64,000 nt of DNA from Prevotella sp. (GCA_017477435.1 JAFUVV010000027.1:1-64000), one strand, 5' to 3'; counted from the stretch's first letter, positions 1 to 9,329 are shown. The notes: generated by a model not told the origin, from the sequence alone. Made by a program: numbers and translations.

Positions 1-92
1 CGCTCTTATGAGTCACCTTATATATAACGTAAAACTCTGGTCTACGTGGTAACCTTTTCGATTATTATAGTGGTATCCTTTTCAGTTATTAT

Positions 93-1223
93 CTACACGA
101 TGAGGGAGTAGAGGTACATGCCTGCGCCGAGCTGTGTGCCGTCGATGGTCAGGCTGTCGTCAGAGGTGGAGAGGTCGTGGCGCTGGAGCTGTTTGCCCTG
201 CATGTCGTAGATGCAGATGTTGGCCGAATGTGCTCCGTCGGCGATGCGGAAGCGTATTGTCGTGTTGCCGTTGAAGGGATTAGGGGTGTTCTGATAGAGA
301 GCGGATGTCTTCCCTTCTGCCGGGGCGGTCGCGATGGCTGTGGCGGCCGGGGCCTTGGCAATCTGGCCCTCGCCCTTCATCTCGTTGATTTCCTGCTTCA
401 GCTCTTTGATGGACTGTATTAGCACGGGCACGAGCTCGACGTAGTTTATCGCGAGCATACCGTCCTGTCCTTCCGTGACGAGGTTGGGATAGATGGTCTG
501 CAGCTCTTGTGCGATGAGACCGAAATGAAGTTTCTGCGCATCCTTCTCGGCATTCTCCCTTTCAAGTTCAAGCGCAGCCTTGTCGTCTTCGCTCATCGTC
601 TGCAGGGCGTTCTCATCAACTTCTATCTCGCGCTTCTTGTAGTTGTATTTCACCACGTTCATATCCATCACTTTGTCGAGCGCCGTCTCTCCGTCTTCTT
701 CGGAACACAGGGCTGCGATGTTTTCCTTCAGGTTGCGGTCGGAGGAGGTAAGATAGCTACTCGCCGATTGACTTCCTGTCGTATATATATTGCCATCAAA
801 ATAAGCCGCATAACGGCCATAAGTGTTTGGCAGGGAATAGAGACTGGTGTTTGTTGTGCCATAGATGCCAGCTCCGTTTGTTGTTCCTCCGAGCATACCT
901 ATCACGCCGAAATTCTTGTTTGCCCCGCTGTTAGAGGCCGTCCCAAATACGCCAACGGTAACTGCCTCGGAATTGGAATTGCTCGTATTCACGTCGCCAA
1001 GGACTCCGATATTGAGCTGGGATTCAAGGATGTCTACCTTGGAATAGAGATTCACGTTACGAAGAAGATAACCGTCATAGCCTGTCACGCTGCCGACGTT
1101 CAACTTAGCTGGGCCGGCTGTGGTAGAGGCGATGGTGACATTGCCGCTTGTGCTGACTTTCAATTGTGCACTTGCACTAATAGAGAACAATGCGCAGAAT
1201 AATAATAATAATGTCTTTTTCAT
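93..1223 (-). CDS. Secreted S74 (intramolecular chaperone) protein with T9SS sorting domain
   Basis: A 376-residue exported protein. Residues 1-19 form a signal peptide ending SASA|Q. A Gly/Ser/Thr-rich beta region resembling tail-fibre or adhesin stalks follows to about residue 155. An S74 chaperone-of-endosialidase domain then begins at SSDRNLKENI, contains the conserved FGLIAQELQ segment, and ends in a coiled coil (IKELKQEINEMK). In this family the domain trimerises beta-helical fibres and cuts itself off at the Ser of the SDRNLK motif. The last 70 residues (YQNTPNPFNGNTTIRF...) are a type A T9SS sorting domain, so cell-surface delivery is inferred. It ends at YLYSLIV, about 15 residues earlier than usual, so the final strand may be missing. 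It has its own promoter and shares an operator with the GH2 gene. Confidence 0.85.
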   Translation of the reverse strand: MKKTLLLLFCALFSISASAQLKVSTSGNVTIASTTAGPAKLNVGSVTGYDGYLLRNVNLYSKVDILESQLNIGVLGDVNTSNSNSEAVTVGVFGTASNSGANKNFGVIGMLGGTTNGAGIYGTTNTSLYSLPNTYGRYAAYFDGNIYTTGSQSASSYLTSSDRNLKENIAALCSEEDGETALDKVMDMNVVKYNYKKREIEVDENALQTMSEDDKAALELERENAEKDAQKLHFGLIAQELQTIYPNLVTEGQDGMLAINYVELVPVLIQSIKELKQEINEMKGEGQIAKAPAATAIATAPAEGKTSALYQNTPNPFNGNTTIRFRIADGAHSANICIYDMQGKQLQRHDLSTSDDSLTIDGTQLGAGMYLYSLIV

Positions 1224-1278
1224 AATAAATTTATTTAAGTTAACAATTTGTTTGTTTATTATATTTGATTTCTGCGGA

Positions 1279-1286
1279 CAAAAATA
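1279..1286 (-). promoter_or_regulatory. -7 promoter box for the S74 gene
   Basis: On the minus strand this reads TATTTTTG, matching the Bacteroidetes -7 consensus TAnnTTTG, about 56 bp before the S74 start codon. No convincing TTTG box lies 19-21 bp upstream, which fits an activator-dependent promoter. The shared direct-repeat site at 1306-1343 ends 19 bp further upstream. Confidence 0.6.
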
Positions 1287-1305
1287 ACAAACTTTTTGAT
1301 AATTC

Positions 1306-1343
1306 GCATGGATAATTGTCCAGAAAATATGTACTTATGTCCA
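1306..1343 (-). promoter_or_regulatory. Putative activator site, copy 1 (direct repeat TGGACA)
   Basis: Read on the minus strand, this 38-bp block has two TGGACA hexamers 21 bp apart, with AGTACAT between them and a trailing TCCATGC. It is nearly identical to 13143-13180 upstream of the GH2 gene. In both places exactly 29 bp separate the second TGGACAA from the -7 box. Direct repeats just upstream of the -33 region are typical of AraC-type regulators, including hybrid two-component regulators of Bacteroidetes glycan clusters. The regulator's identity is inferred and its gene is not in the window. Confidence 0.7.
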
Positions 1344-1429
1344 ATCTGGAGTTAAAAAATATTAAACAATTGTAATAATATGGCTTTTGACGCTATTACT
1401 ACGGCATAAATACTCTTATGATATAATAA

Positions 1430-1469
1430 TGTGTGGTAAGCTGACTATTATTATAGAGTTCACCACACA
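1430..1469 (-). terminator. Hairpin after the SusCD operon
   Basis: Perfect 8-bp arms TGTGTGGT (1430-1437) and ACCACACA (1462-1469) lie just past the stop of the GH93-like gene. On the minus strand the stem is followed by a T/A-rich run. It probably ends the operon that begins upstream at the GH2 or SusC gene. Confidence 0.55.
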
Positions 1470-1485
1470 TTTTGTTTTGTAACAT

Positions 1486-3318
1486 TTATTTCTTCACAAT
1501 CTTCTTGCCGTCCTTTATATACAGTCCCCGTTCGGGCTCTTCGTTCAGCCGCCGCCCCTGCAGGTCGTAGATGGCAGGAGATTCTTCATTTTTCATCCTT
1601 AATTCTTCATTTATCCCTGTTTCGTTGTTGGGTTGTAGGTAGAATTCCATCCATGTATACGGTGCGTCGCGCTTTGCGTCGGGAATGCTTTCTGTCTGTA
1701 TGTCGATGGAGCTTTGTCCACGGTCTTGGAGTATGACATTTGCTCGCATGGTCTTGCCCGATGGTGACGTGGTGAGTCCTATTGCCTTCCATGGGATGGC
1801 GGTTTCGAGGATGTAGTACGAGGAGGCAGATGTCGTCTTCACGTTTATCCCTTCGATATCGGTCTTTATCCATTTGTTCTGGGTGGATGATCCTCTGTAT
1901 GCTACACAATCGCCTGCGAGTCGGATGAAGAATCGGCAGCAGTGGTCGGACGGAGCGGCATAGGATTCGTTTTCGTAGTCGAGCAGTAGCGTTATTCCGT
2001 CTGAGTAGGAGGTTGCGTCGCTGTTTTGTTGCTTATCTGTCACACGTGCAATGAAATAGAGAGAGTCGTTGTCGTAGGCGAAGTCGGCGATGGTTCGTGT
2101 GCCGGTTTCTATTCCGAGTATCACCTGTGTAGAAAAGATCTTGTAGTAGCCTTCTGCGCGTGTTAGTTTTCCGTCGATCTTCGGGTGTGCGTATGGTGCC
2201 TGGAGTTTGTTCACGGCATAGCCTTTTATCATTTCGATGGAGTTGTTCACTCCTCCTACGGCCACTACTTCGCCGGTGTCGACGATACATACGGAGTTCC
2301 ACATTACTGTCTCTGTGTCACCGATGCGGAAGGGGTGTTGCATCGACTTGAAGTTGCGTGCCTGTTCGTCGCCGAGTGCCACGTACATGTTCAGCTTTCC
2401 GTTGTGGTTATATGCCGACTGATATGACATGACGGTTTCTCCCCATGGCAGCACGCGTAGGTATGGTGCTCCTCCGGTGGCATTGGGGCAGTAGGCAAAG
2501 TCGAGTGTCTTTTCTCGGTTTGGGCTGTTGGCATCGACGTAGTAGTCGTTCCAGTTGGTTTTCAGCGGGCATCTGACAGTGGTTGGGAAGAAGTCGCCCA
2601 CTCCCGGCCAGCCGTTGTCTTCGATGGTGACGACGATTTCCGACTGGTCTTTGAGCAGTACGGGGCATGGCATTCCGTCGCGGTATCCGGCACGGAAGGA
2701 GACGATGTCGGGCTTGCTCCACGTGAGGCCACCGTCGAAGGAGCGGCAGACGGAGATATTCTGTTCGCTGGAGGTGGTGTATGGTCCTTCGTCGGAGTAG
2801 TAGAGCTGTAGTTCTCCGCTGGGCAGTTCGATGAGTGAGGGCTCCCAGCATCCGTCGTCCCAGATGTAGGATGCGTCGTAGACGAAGATCTCGTTGCTCC
2901 ATGTTGTTCCGTTGTCGGTGCTTCGTTTGCATCGCATGCCGAAGTGACGGTCTTCGGTGTATGGTGTCGACGGGCGGGGATTGTAGGCCACGATGATGGT
3001 TCCGTCTTTGAGTTGTATGAGGTCGGGAACACAGTTGGGGGTGTTGTTGGTGTTGCTGACGATTTTTGTTGGCGATGTCCACGATCTGCCTCCGTCGCTG
3101 CTGAAGGCGATGTCGATGCCGCTATGTTCGCATGCTGCCATCAGCCGGCCGTCCTGCAGTTGTATCATGCGGGCATACCATCCTGTGCTGAACACAGTGT
3201 AGCGGCTTGTTGTGTCCCAGAAAATACGCGATCCTTTATAAGGAGTAACATTCCCCGCCGCAGCGAGGAATGTTACTGTTAAGGATAGCAAGAACAATAA
3301 TGTTTTCTTATTATCCAT
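1486..3318 (-). CDS. BNR-repeat glycosidase (GH93/sialidase-like) with C-terminal CBM9-like domain
   Basis: A 610-residue secreted protein with a signal peptide at residues 1-21. Residues 40-370 form a BNR/Asp-box propeller with repeated S-D-G-G-x-x-W units (FSSDGGRSW, RSTDNGTTW, RSFDGGLTW). The spacing and the GWYARMIQLQDGRLMA opening resemble GH93 exo-arabinanases more than GH33 sialidases, but I cannot settle the substrate. Residues 380-560 look like a family 9 carbohydrate-binding domain (PKIDGKLT...YDNDSLYFIARVTD). The tail IYDLQGRRL...GLYIKDGKKIVKK is a Prevotella-type sorting motif. It is preceded by NEELRMKNEES, which is encoded by a simple repeat. The start lies 14 bp after the lipoprotein stop, so it is the last gene of the SusCD operon. 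Confidence 0.8.
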   Translation of the reverse strand: MDNKKTLLFLLSLTVTFLAAAGNVTPYKGSRIFWDTTSRYTVFSTGWYARMIQLQDGRLMAACEHSGIDIAFSSDGGRSWTSPTKIVSNTNNTPNCVPDLIQLKDGTIIVAYNPRPSTPYTEDRHFGMRCKRSTDNGTTWSNEIFVYDASYIWDDGCWEPSLIELPSGELQLYYSDEGPYTTSSEQNISVCRSFDGGLTWSKPDIVSFRAGYRDGMPCPVLLKDQSEIVVTIEDNGWPGVGDFFPTTVRCPLKTNWNDYYVDANSPNREKTLDFAYCPNATGGAPYLRVLPWGETVMSYQSAYNHNGKLNMYVALGDEQARNFKSMQHPFRIGDTETVMWNSVCIVDTGEVVAVGGVNNSIEMIKGYAVNKLQAPYAHPKIDGKLTRAEGYYKIFSTQVILGIETGTRTIADFAYDNDSLYFIARVTDKQQNSDATSYSDGITLLLDYENESYAAPSDHCCRFFIRLAGDCVAYRGSSTQNKWIKTDIEGINVKTTSASSYYILETAIPWKAIGLTTSPSGKTMRANVILQDRGQSSIDIQTESIPDAKRDAPYTWMEFYLQPNNETGINEELRMKNEESPAIYDLQGRRLNEEPERGLYIKDGKKIVKK

Positions 3319-3332
3319 GTCATTTGGTTTAA

Positions 3333-4307
3333 TTAATAAGCAAATACAATTCTCGATACTGCCCTCACGGCAGGATTTTCTTCGAGCGTCCTAATAAGTG
3401 TGTATTCAGTGTTTGCGTTTGTCAAATCAATGGTGGAACCACTTGGTACTTCGCTTCCACCAGCATAGAACTTGGCATCGCTGTCGGTAGCATACTCAAT
3501 CTTCACCTTTGTCTTATCGGTGCCATCTGGCAACTCAAAAGTATAGGTCTGCAAATCTTGGAAGTATGCATCGCGTGTCAACTTTCCTGTAACGCCTTCG
3601 GCTTTTACGCTGCTAAATTCCGGATAGATAGGAACATAGAGTTTATAGTCGCGTGTGGTTCCTGCATCAGAGAGAACTTGAATGTCGTGTGCGACAGTCA
3701 GGTTATAATAAGAATTAGATTTATACGGCTCATTATCGATAAATATCTTCGATGAGTCTGATACAATCTCAAAATTCAAACGCTGCTTTGTAGCATTTAC
3801 TTTTACCTCTTTATTATTGTAGAGGTATTTTGTAGGCAGACAAAGCACCCAATCAACGTTGTTGACGAGCTCTGCATAGTAGATGTTGGGGGTGATGCTG
3901 GTGGAGATGGCATCAATGGCAGTAATATCGTCGACTACTGTCACGTCGAATTCCTGTATATTCTCCTTGATGTTGTTGCCCAAGAAAGTGTCGTAGGTGG
4001 ATGCCACCACCACTACGTGGAATGTGCCTGGCGTGGCGTAGGAATATGTGAAGAGCCCTTTGTTTACAGGAAATCCCGTGTTGCTCTCTTGCCTTAATGC
4101 GTATTCGTGATCCTTGTCACCGGTGAAGACGACAACCTGATCTGCCACACCTGTAACGCGAAGTTCCATTGACTCGTTGATTACGAGGTTGGTTTTGTCG
4201 AACGTGACGTTTACTTGCGGTGTGCGTGCCTCCTCGTTATCGTCGGAGCAGGCTGCAAACAGGAATGCGAAGCAAACGGCCAAAAGTATATTAATTGACT
4301 TTTTCAT
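3333..4307 (-). CDS. Surface lipoprotein in the SusE position
   Basis: A 324-residue lipoprotein. The signal ends in a lipobox (LFAAC|SDDNEE), and the acidic residues after the Cys match the lipoprotein surface-export signal of Bacteroidetes. The rest is beta-rich with no motif I can name. One stretch (VTFTGDKDHEY-like, 'VVVFTGDKDHEYALRQ') resembles the Ig-like N-terminal domain of SusE/F-type or DUF-class glycan-binding lipoproteins. It lies directly after SusD (21-bp gap) and before the GH93-like enzyme, the usual place for a surface glycan-binding protein. The function is inferred from position only. Confidence 0.7.
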   Translation of the reverse strand: MKKSINILLAVCFAFLFAACSDDNEEARTPQVNVTFDKTNLVINESMELRVTGVADQVVVFTGDKDHEYALRQESNTGFPVNKGLFTYSYATPGTFHVVVVASTYDTFLGNNIKENIQEFDVTVVDDITAIDAISTSITPNIYYAELVNNVDWVLCLPTKYLYNNKEVKVNATKQRLNFEIVSDSSKIFIDNEPYKSNSYYNLTVAHDIQVLSDAGTTRDYKLYVPIYPEFSSVKAEGVTGKLTRDAYFQDLQTYTFELPDGTDKTKVKIEYATDSDAKFYAGGSEVPSGSTIDLTNANTEYTLIRTLEENPAVRAVSRIVFAY

Positions 4308-4328
4308 TGTTCTGTAATTTTTAAGTGA

Positions 4329-6044
4329 TTAGTAACCAGGATTCTGTTCTACCACACCATTAGAGACGTCGATTTCTGTCTGTGGGATTGGGAATAACTC
4401 GTTTACGCCCTGACGGAAATAGAGTCCGCGGCTGTTATAGCGGTTTGCACCGAATGTGTGGAGGACCTTTGCGGCACGTCCCTGACGAACGATGTCGAAG
4501 AAACGGTCCCATTCGAATGCAAGTTCCATGTGACGCTCTTCGTAGATCTGGTCGCGCACGTAGCCATAGCCACCGGCAACATAGAGTTTGGTACTGGCGT
4601 TGATGGTGTTCACCTGAGCCTTGCAGAGGTTGAGGTTCTTGATGGCTCCCTCACGGTCGCCACATTCGTTGAGAGCCTCAGCATACATGAGGACGACTTC
4701 TACATATCGTATCACGCGACGGTTGCGGCCATTATCACCAGCAAACTTAGGTTTGTCTTTCTTTGGGGTATACCATTTCAGCGATACCTGTCGACCTTCT
4801 CCGCCCTGCCATATCTCGCCGTCGGGGGTAGTGGTCTGGTGGGCAATAAGATATTGTCTTCTGACGTCAGTACCAAAGAGTTTCGTGGCAATGTCGTTGG
4901 TGCAGTAGATTTTCACTGTTCCCACGTCGAAGAATTCGATTCCAGCGCCTTCGTTGGTGTCGCCACTGGAGCCATCGGCACTCTCCTTGAATACCACTTC
5001 GAATACAGAACCGCGGCAGAACTCTCCGTCGCCATACCATTGATAGACGTATGAATATTTGTCGCCGTTGTGTAGTGCGGCTCCATAGTAGTCTTGGTAA
5101 GCGAGCGAATATACGCCGACCATAGGCGAGTAGGCTCCAGAGATGTAGTCGAGCGACGTCTCAGGCTTCTCATAGGGGTCGCTTTCTGTGAGCAGGTTCT
5201 GCGGTTTGAACCACAGCCGCTGACGAAGGGCTTCCCAGTCCTCCGAGCCATCATACTTCAGCACTTGCTGGATGGTCATCGGTTTTCCGTCGATGAAATA
5301 TTCTCCGAACTGTTTCATCTCTTCCCATTTCTGAGACGGGACACCAGGTGTGGCCTGATACATGAGAACCTTCATGAGAAGCGCCATCGCAGCTCCGCGT
5401 GTTGCTTTTCCCAATTGTTCTACGGGGTAGATGGCTGGGAGAGTGATGATAGCTTCGCGGAGATCTTTCTCTATGTAAGCATAGCACTCTTCCTTTGTGC
5501 TGCGTGGAACGACCAAGTTGCCTACGTCTTCAACCTCTGGACGGATGGGTACTCCACCGAAGGTCTTGACAAGGTTGAAGTAGTAGAATGCACGCAGGAA
5601 TTTAGCCTGTCCGAGAATATTGCGTATTGCTGTATATGCAGAATTCTGGCTTGTCGAGATATTGACTTTGCCAATATTGGCTATCACCTGATTTGCGCGG
5701 TGTATGCCTTTGTAGTTCACATTCCAGCGTTGCAGTATCCATGTGTTTGACGTGTTGAAACGGAAGTTGACGAGTTGTCCCATCTGTGATGTCAGGCCCT
5801 CATCGGTACCGAGAACGTCGTCGGCACATGCCTCTCCGAAACGCCATTCCTGATCATTGTAGCTGTCCGACTGCAATACGTCGTACACGGCATCGAGGGC
5901 CGACTGCATCTTGTATTGGGTGTCGTAATAGGTTTCGTCGGTTGCACGGCCCAGGACGTCCTTGTCGAGGAAGTCGTCACAGGCAGTCAGTGAGAGGACA
6001 AAACCGATAAGCAGTAATTTAAAAAATATCTTATTCATAATCAT
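4329..6044 (-). CDS. SusD/RagB-family nutrient-binding lipoprotein
   Basis: A 571-residue SusD homologue. A signal peptide with lipobox LSLTAC|DDFLDKD is followed by the typical N-terminal helices and tetratricopeptide-like repeats. The C-terminal hallmarks are RYVEVVLMYAEALNECG, EERHMELAFEWDRFFDIVRQGRA and LFPIPQTEIDVSNG...QNPGY. SusD proteins cap the SusC barrel and capture oligosaccharides at the cell surface. Translation may start at the first Met or two codons later (MNKIFF). Only 9 bp separate it from the end of the SusC gene, so the two are cotranscribed. Confidence 0.97.
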   Translation of the reverse strand: MIMNKIFFKLLLIGFVLSLTACDDFLDKDVLGRATDETYYDTQYKMQSALDAVYDVLQSDSYNDQEWRFGEACADDVLGTDEGLTSQMGQLVNFRFNTSNTWILQRWNVNYKGIHRANQVIANIGKVNISTSQNSAYTAIRNILGQAKFLRAFYYFNLVKTFGGVPIRPEVEDVGNLVVPRSTKEECYAYIEKDLREAIITLPAIYPVEQLGKATRGAAMALLMKVLMYQATPGVPSQKWEEMKQFGEYFIDGKPMTIQQVLKYDGSEDWEALRQRLWFKPQNLLTESDPYEKPETSLDYISGAYSPMVGVYSLAYQDYYGAALHNGDKYSYVYQWYGDGEFCRGSVFEVVFKESADGSSGDTNEGAGIEFFDVGTVKIYCTNDIATKLFGTDVRRQYLIAHQTTTPDGEIWQGGEGRQVSLKWYTPKKDKPKFAGDNGRNRRVIRYVEVVLMYAEALNECGDREGAIKNLNLCKAQVNTINASTKLYVAGGYGYVRDQIYEERHMELAFEWDRFFDIVRQGRAAKVLHTFGANRYNSRGLYFRQGVNELFPIPQTEIDVSNGVVEQNPGY

Positions 6045-6053
6045 TCCTTTCTT

Positions 6054-9000
6054 TTATAAGCCAAGTTTTACACCGAATGTGAATGAGCGAGCCTGAGGAT
6101 AGTTACCCTGGTCTACACCCATGCTGAGGTTGTTGCCTTCTGTTCCTACAACTTTACCTACTTCTGGGTCGAAGCCGTTGTATGATGTGAAGGTGAGCAG
6201 GTTGTAGCCTGTGAGCGATAGGGCAAGGTTGGATATCTTAAGCTTTGAGAGTATCCGCTGTGGGAAGTTGTATGTCAATCGGAGTTCTTTCAAACGGACA
6301 TATGATCCATCGTGCACAAAGAAGTCGCTTGAACGGAAGTTGCGGTTTGTGTCGCCGCTACGCAGGTCGGGCACTTCGGCATTGGTGTTCAGTGGGAAGA
6401 ACTCGCGTCCCGCTGCTATCTGTCCTGACCAGTGCTGGTCACGCAGGTCGGCATATACATTACCATTGGCGGCATTATAGAGATAGTAGTCCATAACGTT
6501 GAACACCTTATTGCCTGTCTGTCCCTGGAAGAATATGCTCAGGTCTATGCCTTTGTATCCAACGCCCATTGGCACACCGAATACGAACTTCGGAAGTGGC
6601 GAGCCGAGATATGTGCGGTCTTCTGCTGTGATACGTCCGTCGTTGTTGATGTCTTTGAAGCGGAAGTCGCCAGGCAGAGCCGACTGCTCCCAGTAGTTCT
6701 TTCCTGCATCGTACTGTGCACTTGCTGCCACTTCTTCATATGAGTTGAAGATGCCGTCTGTGACGTATCCGAAGAAGCTGCCGATGGGCAGTCCTACGGC
6801 TGTCTTCGTGACGTAGTCTACGATGCTTCCTTCGCTGAGGTAGCTGCCGTAGATAGGCTCGTTGCCTGTTCCGAGGCTCGTTACCTTGTTCTTTATCCAA
6901 GAGAGGTTGAAACCGATTTCGTAGCGCCAGTCAGCTCCGATGTTGTCTTTCCATTTTGCCTCATATTCCCATCCGTAGTTCTTTACCGAACCAGCGTTGG
7001 TCATTGGAGAGCTGTCAAGTCCTGCCGATCCGACGGTAGGAACGCGGAGAAGCATGTCGGAGGTCTTCTTGTTGAAGTATTCAACGGTGAATGTGAGTCG
7101 GCTGTTGAAGAATCCGAAGTCGAAACCGATATTGAAGTTCTCGCTCTTTTCCCACTTGATATCGTCGTTGCCAAGTACAACGGCTGTCGATCCTTCGTAG
7201 AGGGTGTGGTTGCCAAGTCCGTATGGATAGTTATATCCTGATGTGAGGTAGGTGTATCGTGCGAGTTCGTCGATACGGTTGTTACCAAGAGTACCCCAGC
7301 CTATGCGGAACTTACCAAGTGTCATCCATCTTACATTCTTCATAAATGGCTCGTTAGAGAATTTCCATCCCAACGATACTGATGGGAAGTAACCCCAGCG
7401 GTTGTTTTTCGAGAATTTTGATGAACCGTCGGCACGTATGTTTGCTTGGAAGAGGTAAGTATCGTTGAAGCTGTAGATGAGTCGTCCGATGAGGCCGATA
7501 GCCGTCCATTCAGAGTCGAGTCCGTAGGTCTTGTCGCCGGTGTAGGCGCTCGAGATGTAGTGGAACACGTCTTCGTTTGAAGGAGTTCCTTTGCGGTATG
7601 ACTGTTGCCAGCTTGTCTTCGATCCTTCAGCTGTTTGTCCGGCAAGAGCTGTGATGCTGTGGTGCTTGTCGCTCCAGGCAAAGGTGAGAAGGTTATTTAT
7701 CTCCCACTTCTCTGTATTGGTTTGATATTTGTATACTTGAGTAAGCGAACCTGGCATTGAGAAGTCTTCGTTGAGTGCGAATACTTCTGAGAAGTCATCA
7801 TCGGTTCTGTGTGTATTATAGTATGATGCTTTAAACTGATATGTCAGCAATTTGCAGATCTTAGCGTCGAGGCTGAGGTTCATTTCCATGCGGTTGCGGT
7901 GCATCTTGCTGTGGTTTTGTTCAAGTCGTGATAGCGGATTGCTGCTGTACCAGTAGCCTTTGTTGTCGTGCAGGTATGTCATAGGATTCATGTACAGTGC
8001 TTGTTTCAGTATGCTCGATGATCCTTCTGGCACTCCGCTTTGGCGCTCGTTGACGTAAGCCATGTTTGTCGACATCGTAAGCCATTTTGCAAGTGTGGCC
8101 TTTATGTTTGCGCGTGCATTAAGTCGTTTGTATCCTGATGTTTCGATGATACCTTTCTCGTCGTAGTAGCTTGCACTGGTCAGGTACTGCAGGCGATCGG
8201 TACCTCCGGAGACAGATACTCCGTGTTGTTGTTTGATACCGGTACGTGTTATTGCATCCCAGTAGTTGCCGGCCGAGTTGTTGTGAATGGTGTCGAGCAG
8301 TAGCTGCTTGTGATCATCATAGTAATAGCTGCCATTGTCATCCTTCGACATAAAGAGTCGGCCGTCTGATGAATAATAACTTGTGCCATCTCTGTAGTCG
8401 AGCATGAGTGCATAGTTGTCGGCATCCATTACATCAATTTTCTTCCAAGGATTTGAGAATCCGAAGTATCCGTCGTAGGTTACTTTCGTGCGTCCTTCCT
8501 TACCGCTCTTTGTCGTGATTGCTACAACGCCGTTAGCGGCACGTGAGCCGTAGACGGCACTTGAGGCGGCATCCTTGAATATTTCTACATTTTCAATGTC
8601 ATTAGGGTTAAGGTAGTCGATGTTGTCGACAATGAATCCGTCGACTACATACAGCGGGTCGGCGTCGTTCACAGTACCTGTACCGCGTATTTTTATTGTT
8701 GTCTTACTGCCCGGTGCACCTGTATTCTGGATGATGTTCACACCCGATGCTCGTCCTTGCAGTGCTTGCAGTGTTGAGGAGACGGGGATGTCGTTGATGT
8801 CTTTTCCCGATATCGAGGAGATTGATCCTGTCACGTCGCTCTTTTTCTGCATACCATAACCAATGACGATAAGTTCATCGAGCTCATTGGCTTCTGGCTC
8901 CATAGTAATGTCTATTTGGTGCCTGCCGCCAACAGCAACTTCTTGGTTTGCGAAGCCCATGTAAGTAACGACGAGTGTGGCATTCGATGGGACGCTGATG

Positions 9001-9194
9001 GTATATTCACCGTCGAAATTGGTGATGACTCCATTGTTGGCTCCTTTCTCTTTTACCACGGCTCCCGTCAGGGGCTCTTGGGTTTGAGAGTCGACAACCG
9101 TTCCCTTTACATTTATCTTCTGCGCACTGACTGTCAATGCGAAGAATGTCATGCAGAGGAGCATTGCCAACCTGAATAATCTGTTTTTACTCAT
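6054..9194 (-). CDS. SusC/RagA-family TonB-dependent outer-membrane transporter
   Basis: A 1046-residue SusC homologue. The signal peptide ends at VSAQ. A carboxypeptidase-like domain (VKGTVVDSQTQEPLTGAVVKEKG) leads to a TonB box region (DELIVIGYGMQKKSDVTGS). The plug domain contains ALQGRASGVNI and the SusC signature DPLYVVDGF. A 22-strand barrel fills the rest and ends in FTFGVKLGL. It imports glycan fragments across the outer membrane using energy from TonB. I see no TAnnTTTG box immediately upstream. The 135-bp gap to the ELWxxDGT gene contains two hairpins, so it may be read from the upstream promoter with processing or attenuation. Confidence 0.97.
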   Translation of the reverse strand: MSKNRLFRLAMLLCMTFFALTVSAQKINVKGTVVDSQTQEPLTGAVVKEKGANNGVITNFDGEYTISVPSNATLVVTYMGFANQEVAVGGRHQIDITMEPEANELDELIVIGYGMQKKSDVTGSISSISGKDINDIPVSSTLQALQGRASGVNIIQNTGAPGSKTTIKIRGTGTVNDADPLYVVDGFIVDNIDYLNPNDIENVEIFKDAASSAVYGSRAANGVVAITTKSGKEGRTKVTYDGYFGFSNPWKKIDVMDADNYALMLDYRDGTSYYSSDGRLFMSKDDNGSYYYDDHKQLLLDTIHNNSAGNYWDAITRTGIKQQHGVSVSGGTDRLQYLTSASYYDEKGIIETSGYKRLNARANIKATLAKWLTMSTNMAYVNERQSGVPEGSSSILKQALYMNPMTYLHDNKGYWYSSNPLSRLEQNHSKMHRNRMEMNLSLDAKICKLLTYQFKASYYNTHRTDDDFSEVFALNEDFSMPGSLTQVYKYQTNTEKWEINNLLTFAWSDKHHSITALAGQTAEGSKTSWQQSYRKGTPSNEDVFHYISSAYTGDKTYGLDSEWTAIGLIGRLIYSFNDTYLFQANIRADGSSKFSKNNRWGYFPSVSLGWKFSNEPFMKNVRWMTLGKFRIGWGTLGNNRIDELARYTYLTSGYNYPYGLGNHTLYEGSTAVVLGNDDIKWEKSENFNIGFDFGFFNSRLTFTVEYFNKKTSDMLLRVPTVGSAGLDSSPMTNAGSVKNYGWEYEAKWKDNIGADWRYEIGFNLSWIKNKVTSLGTGNEPIYGSYLSEGSIVDYVTKTAVGLPIGSFFGYVTDGIFNSYEEVAASAQYDAGKNYWEQSALPGDFRFKDINNDGRITAEDRTYLGSPLPKFVFGVPMGVGYKGIDLSIFFQGQTGNKVFNVMDYYLYNAANGNVYADLRDQHWSGQIAAGREFFPLNTNAEVPDLRSGDTNRNFRSSDFFVHDGSYVRLKELRLTYNFPQRILSKLKISNLALSLTGYNLLTFTSYNGFDPEVGKVVGTEGNNLSMGVDQGNYPQARSFTFGVKLGL

Positions 9195-9222
9195 AGTATT
9201 TATATTTGTTGTTTTTGATGAG

Positions 9223-9308
9223 GCACCTTTTTCAGTTTAGGTGTTTTTGAAAAGGCCTTGAGGTTTTAGGCCTTATGCCATTGATAGAACGTAAGTCCTA
9301 AAACCTCA
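9223..9308 (-). terminator. Pair of hairpins between the ELWxxDGT gene and susC
   Basis: Perfect 12-bp arms TGAGGTTTTAGG (9259-9270) and CCTAAAACCTCA (9297-9308) enclose a 26-nt loop. A second small inverted repeat (CACCT/AGGTG) lies closer to susC. Position and strength suggest partial termination or a processing stem that sets SusC/SusD levels apart from the upstream genes. There is no clean T-run, so a simple terminator is not certain. Confidence 0.5.
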
Positions 9309-9329
9309 TGCCTTGTTATTGTTTAGTGA

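Noticed and set aside
1..92. 24-bp near-repeat (GTGGTAACC / GTGGTATCC) at the window start
   Set aside because: Only two imperfect copies at the edge; not enough sequence to judge.
93..1223. Prophage tail-fibre module
   Set aside because: The S74 domain also occurs in bacterial surface proteins; here there is a signal peptide, a T9SS domain and no phage genes nearby.
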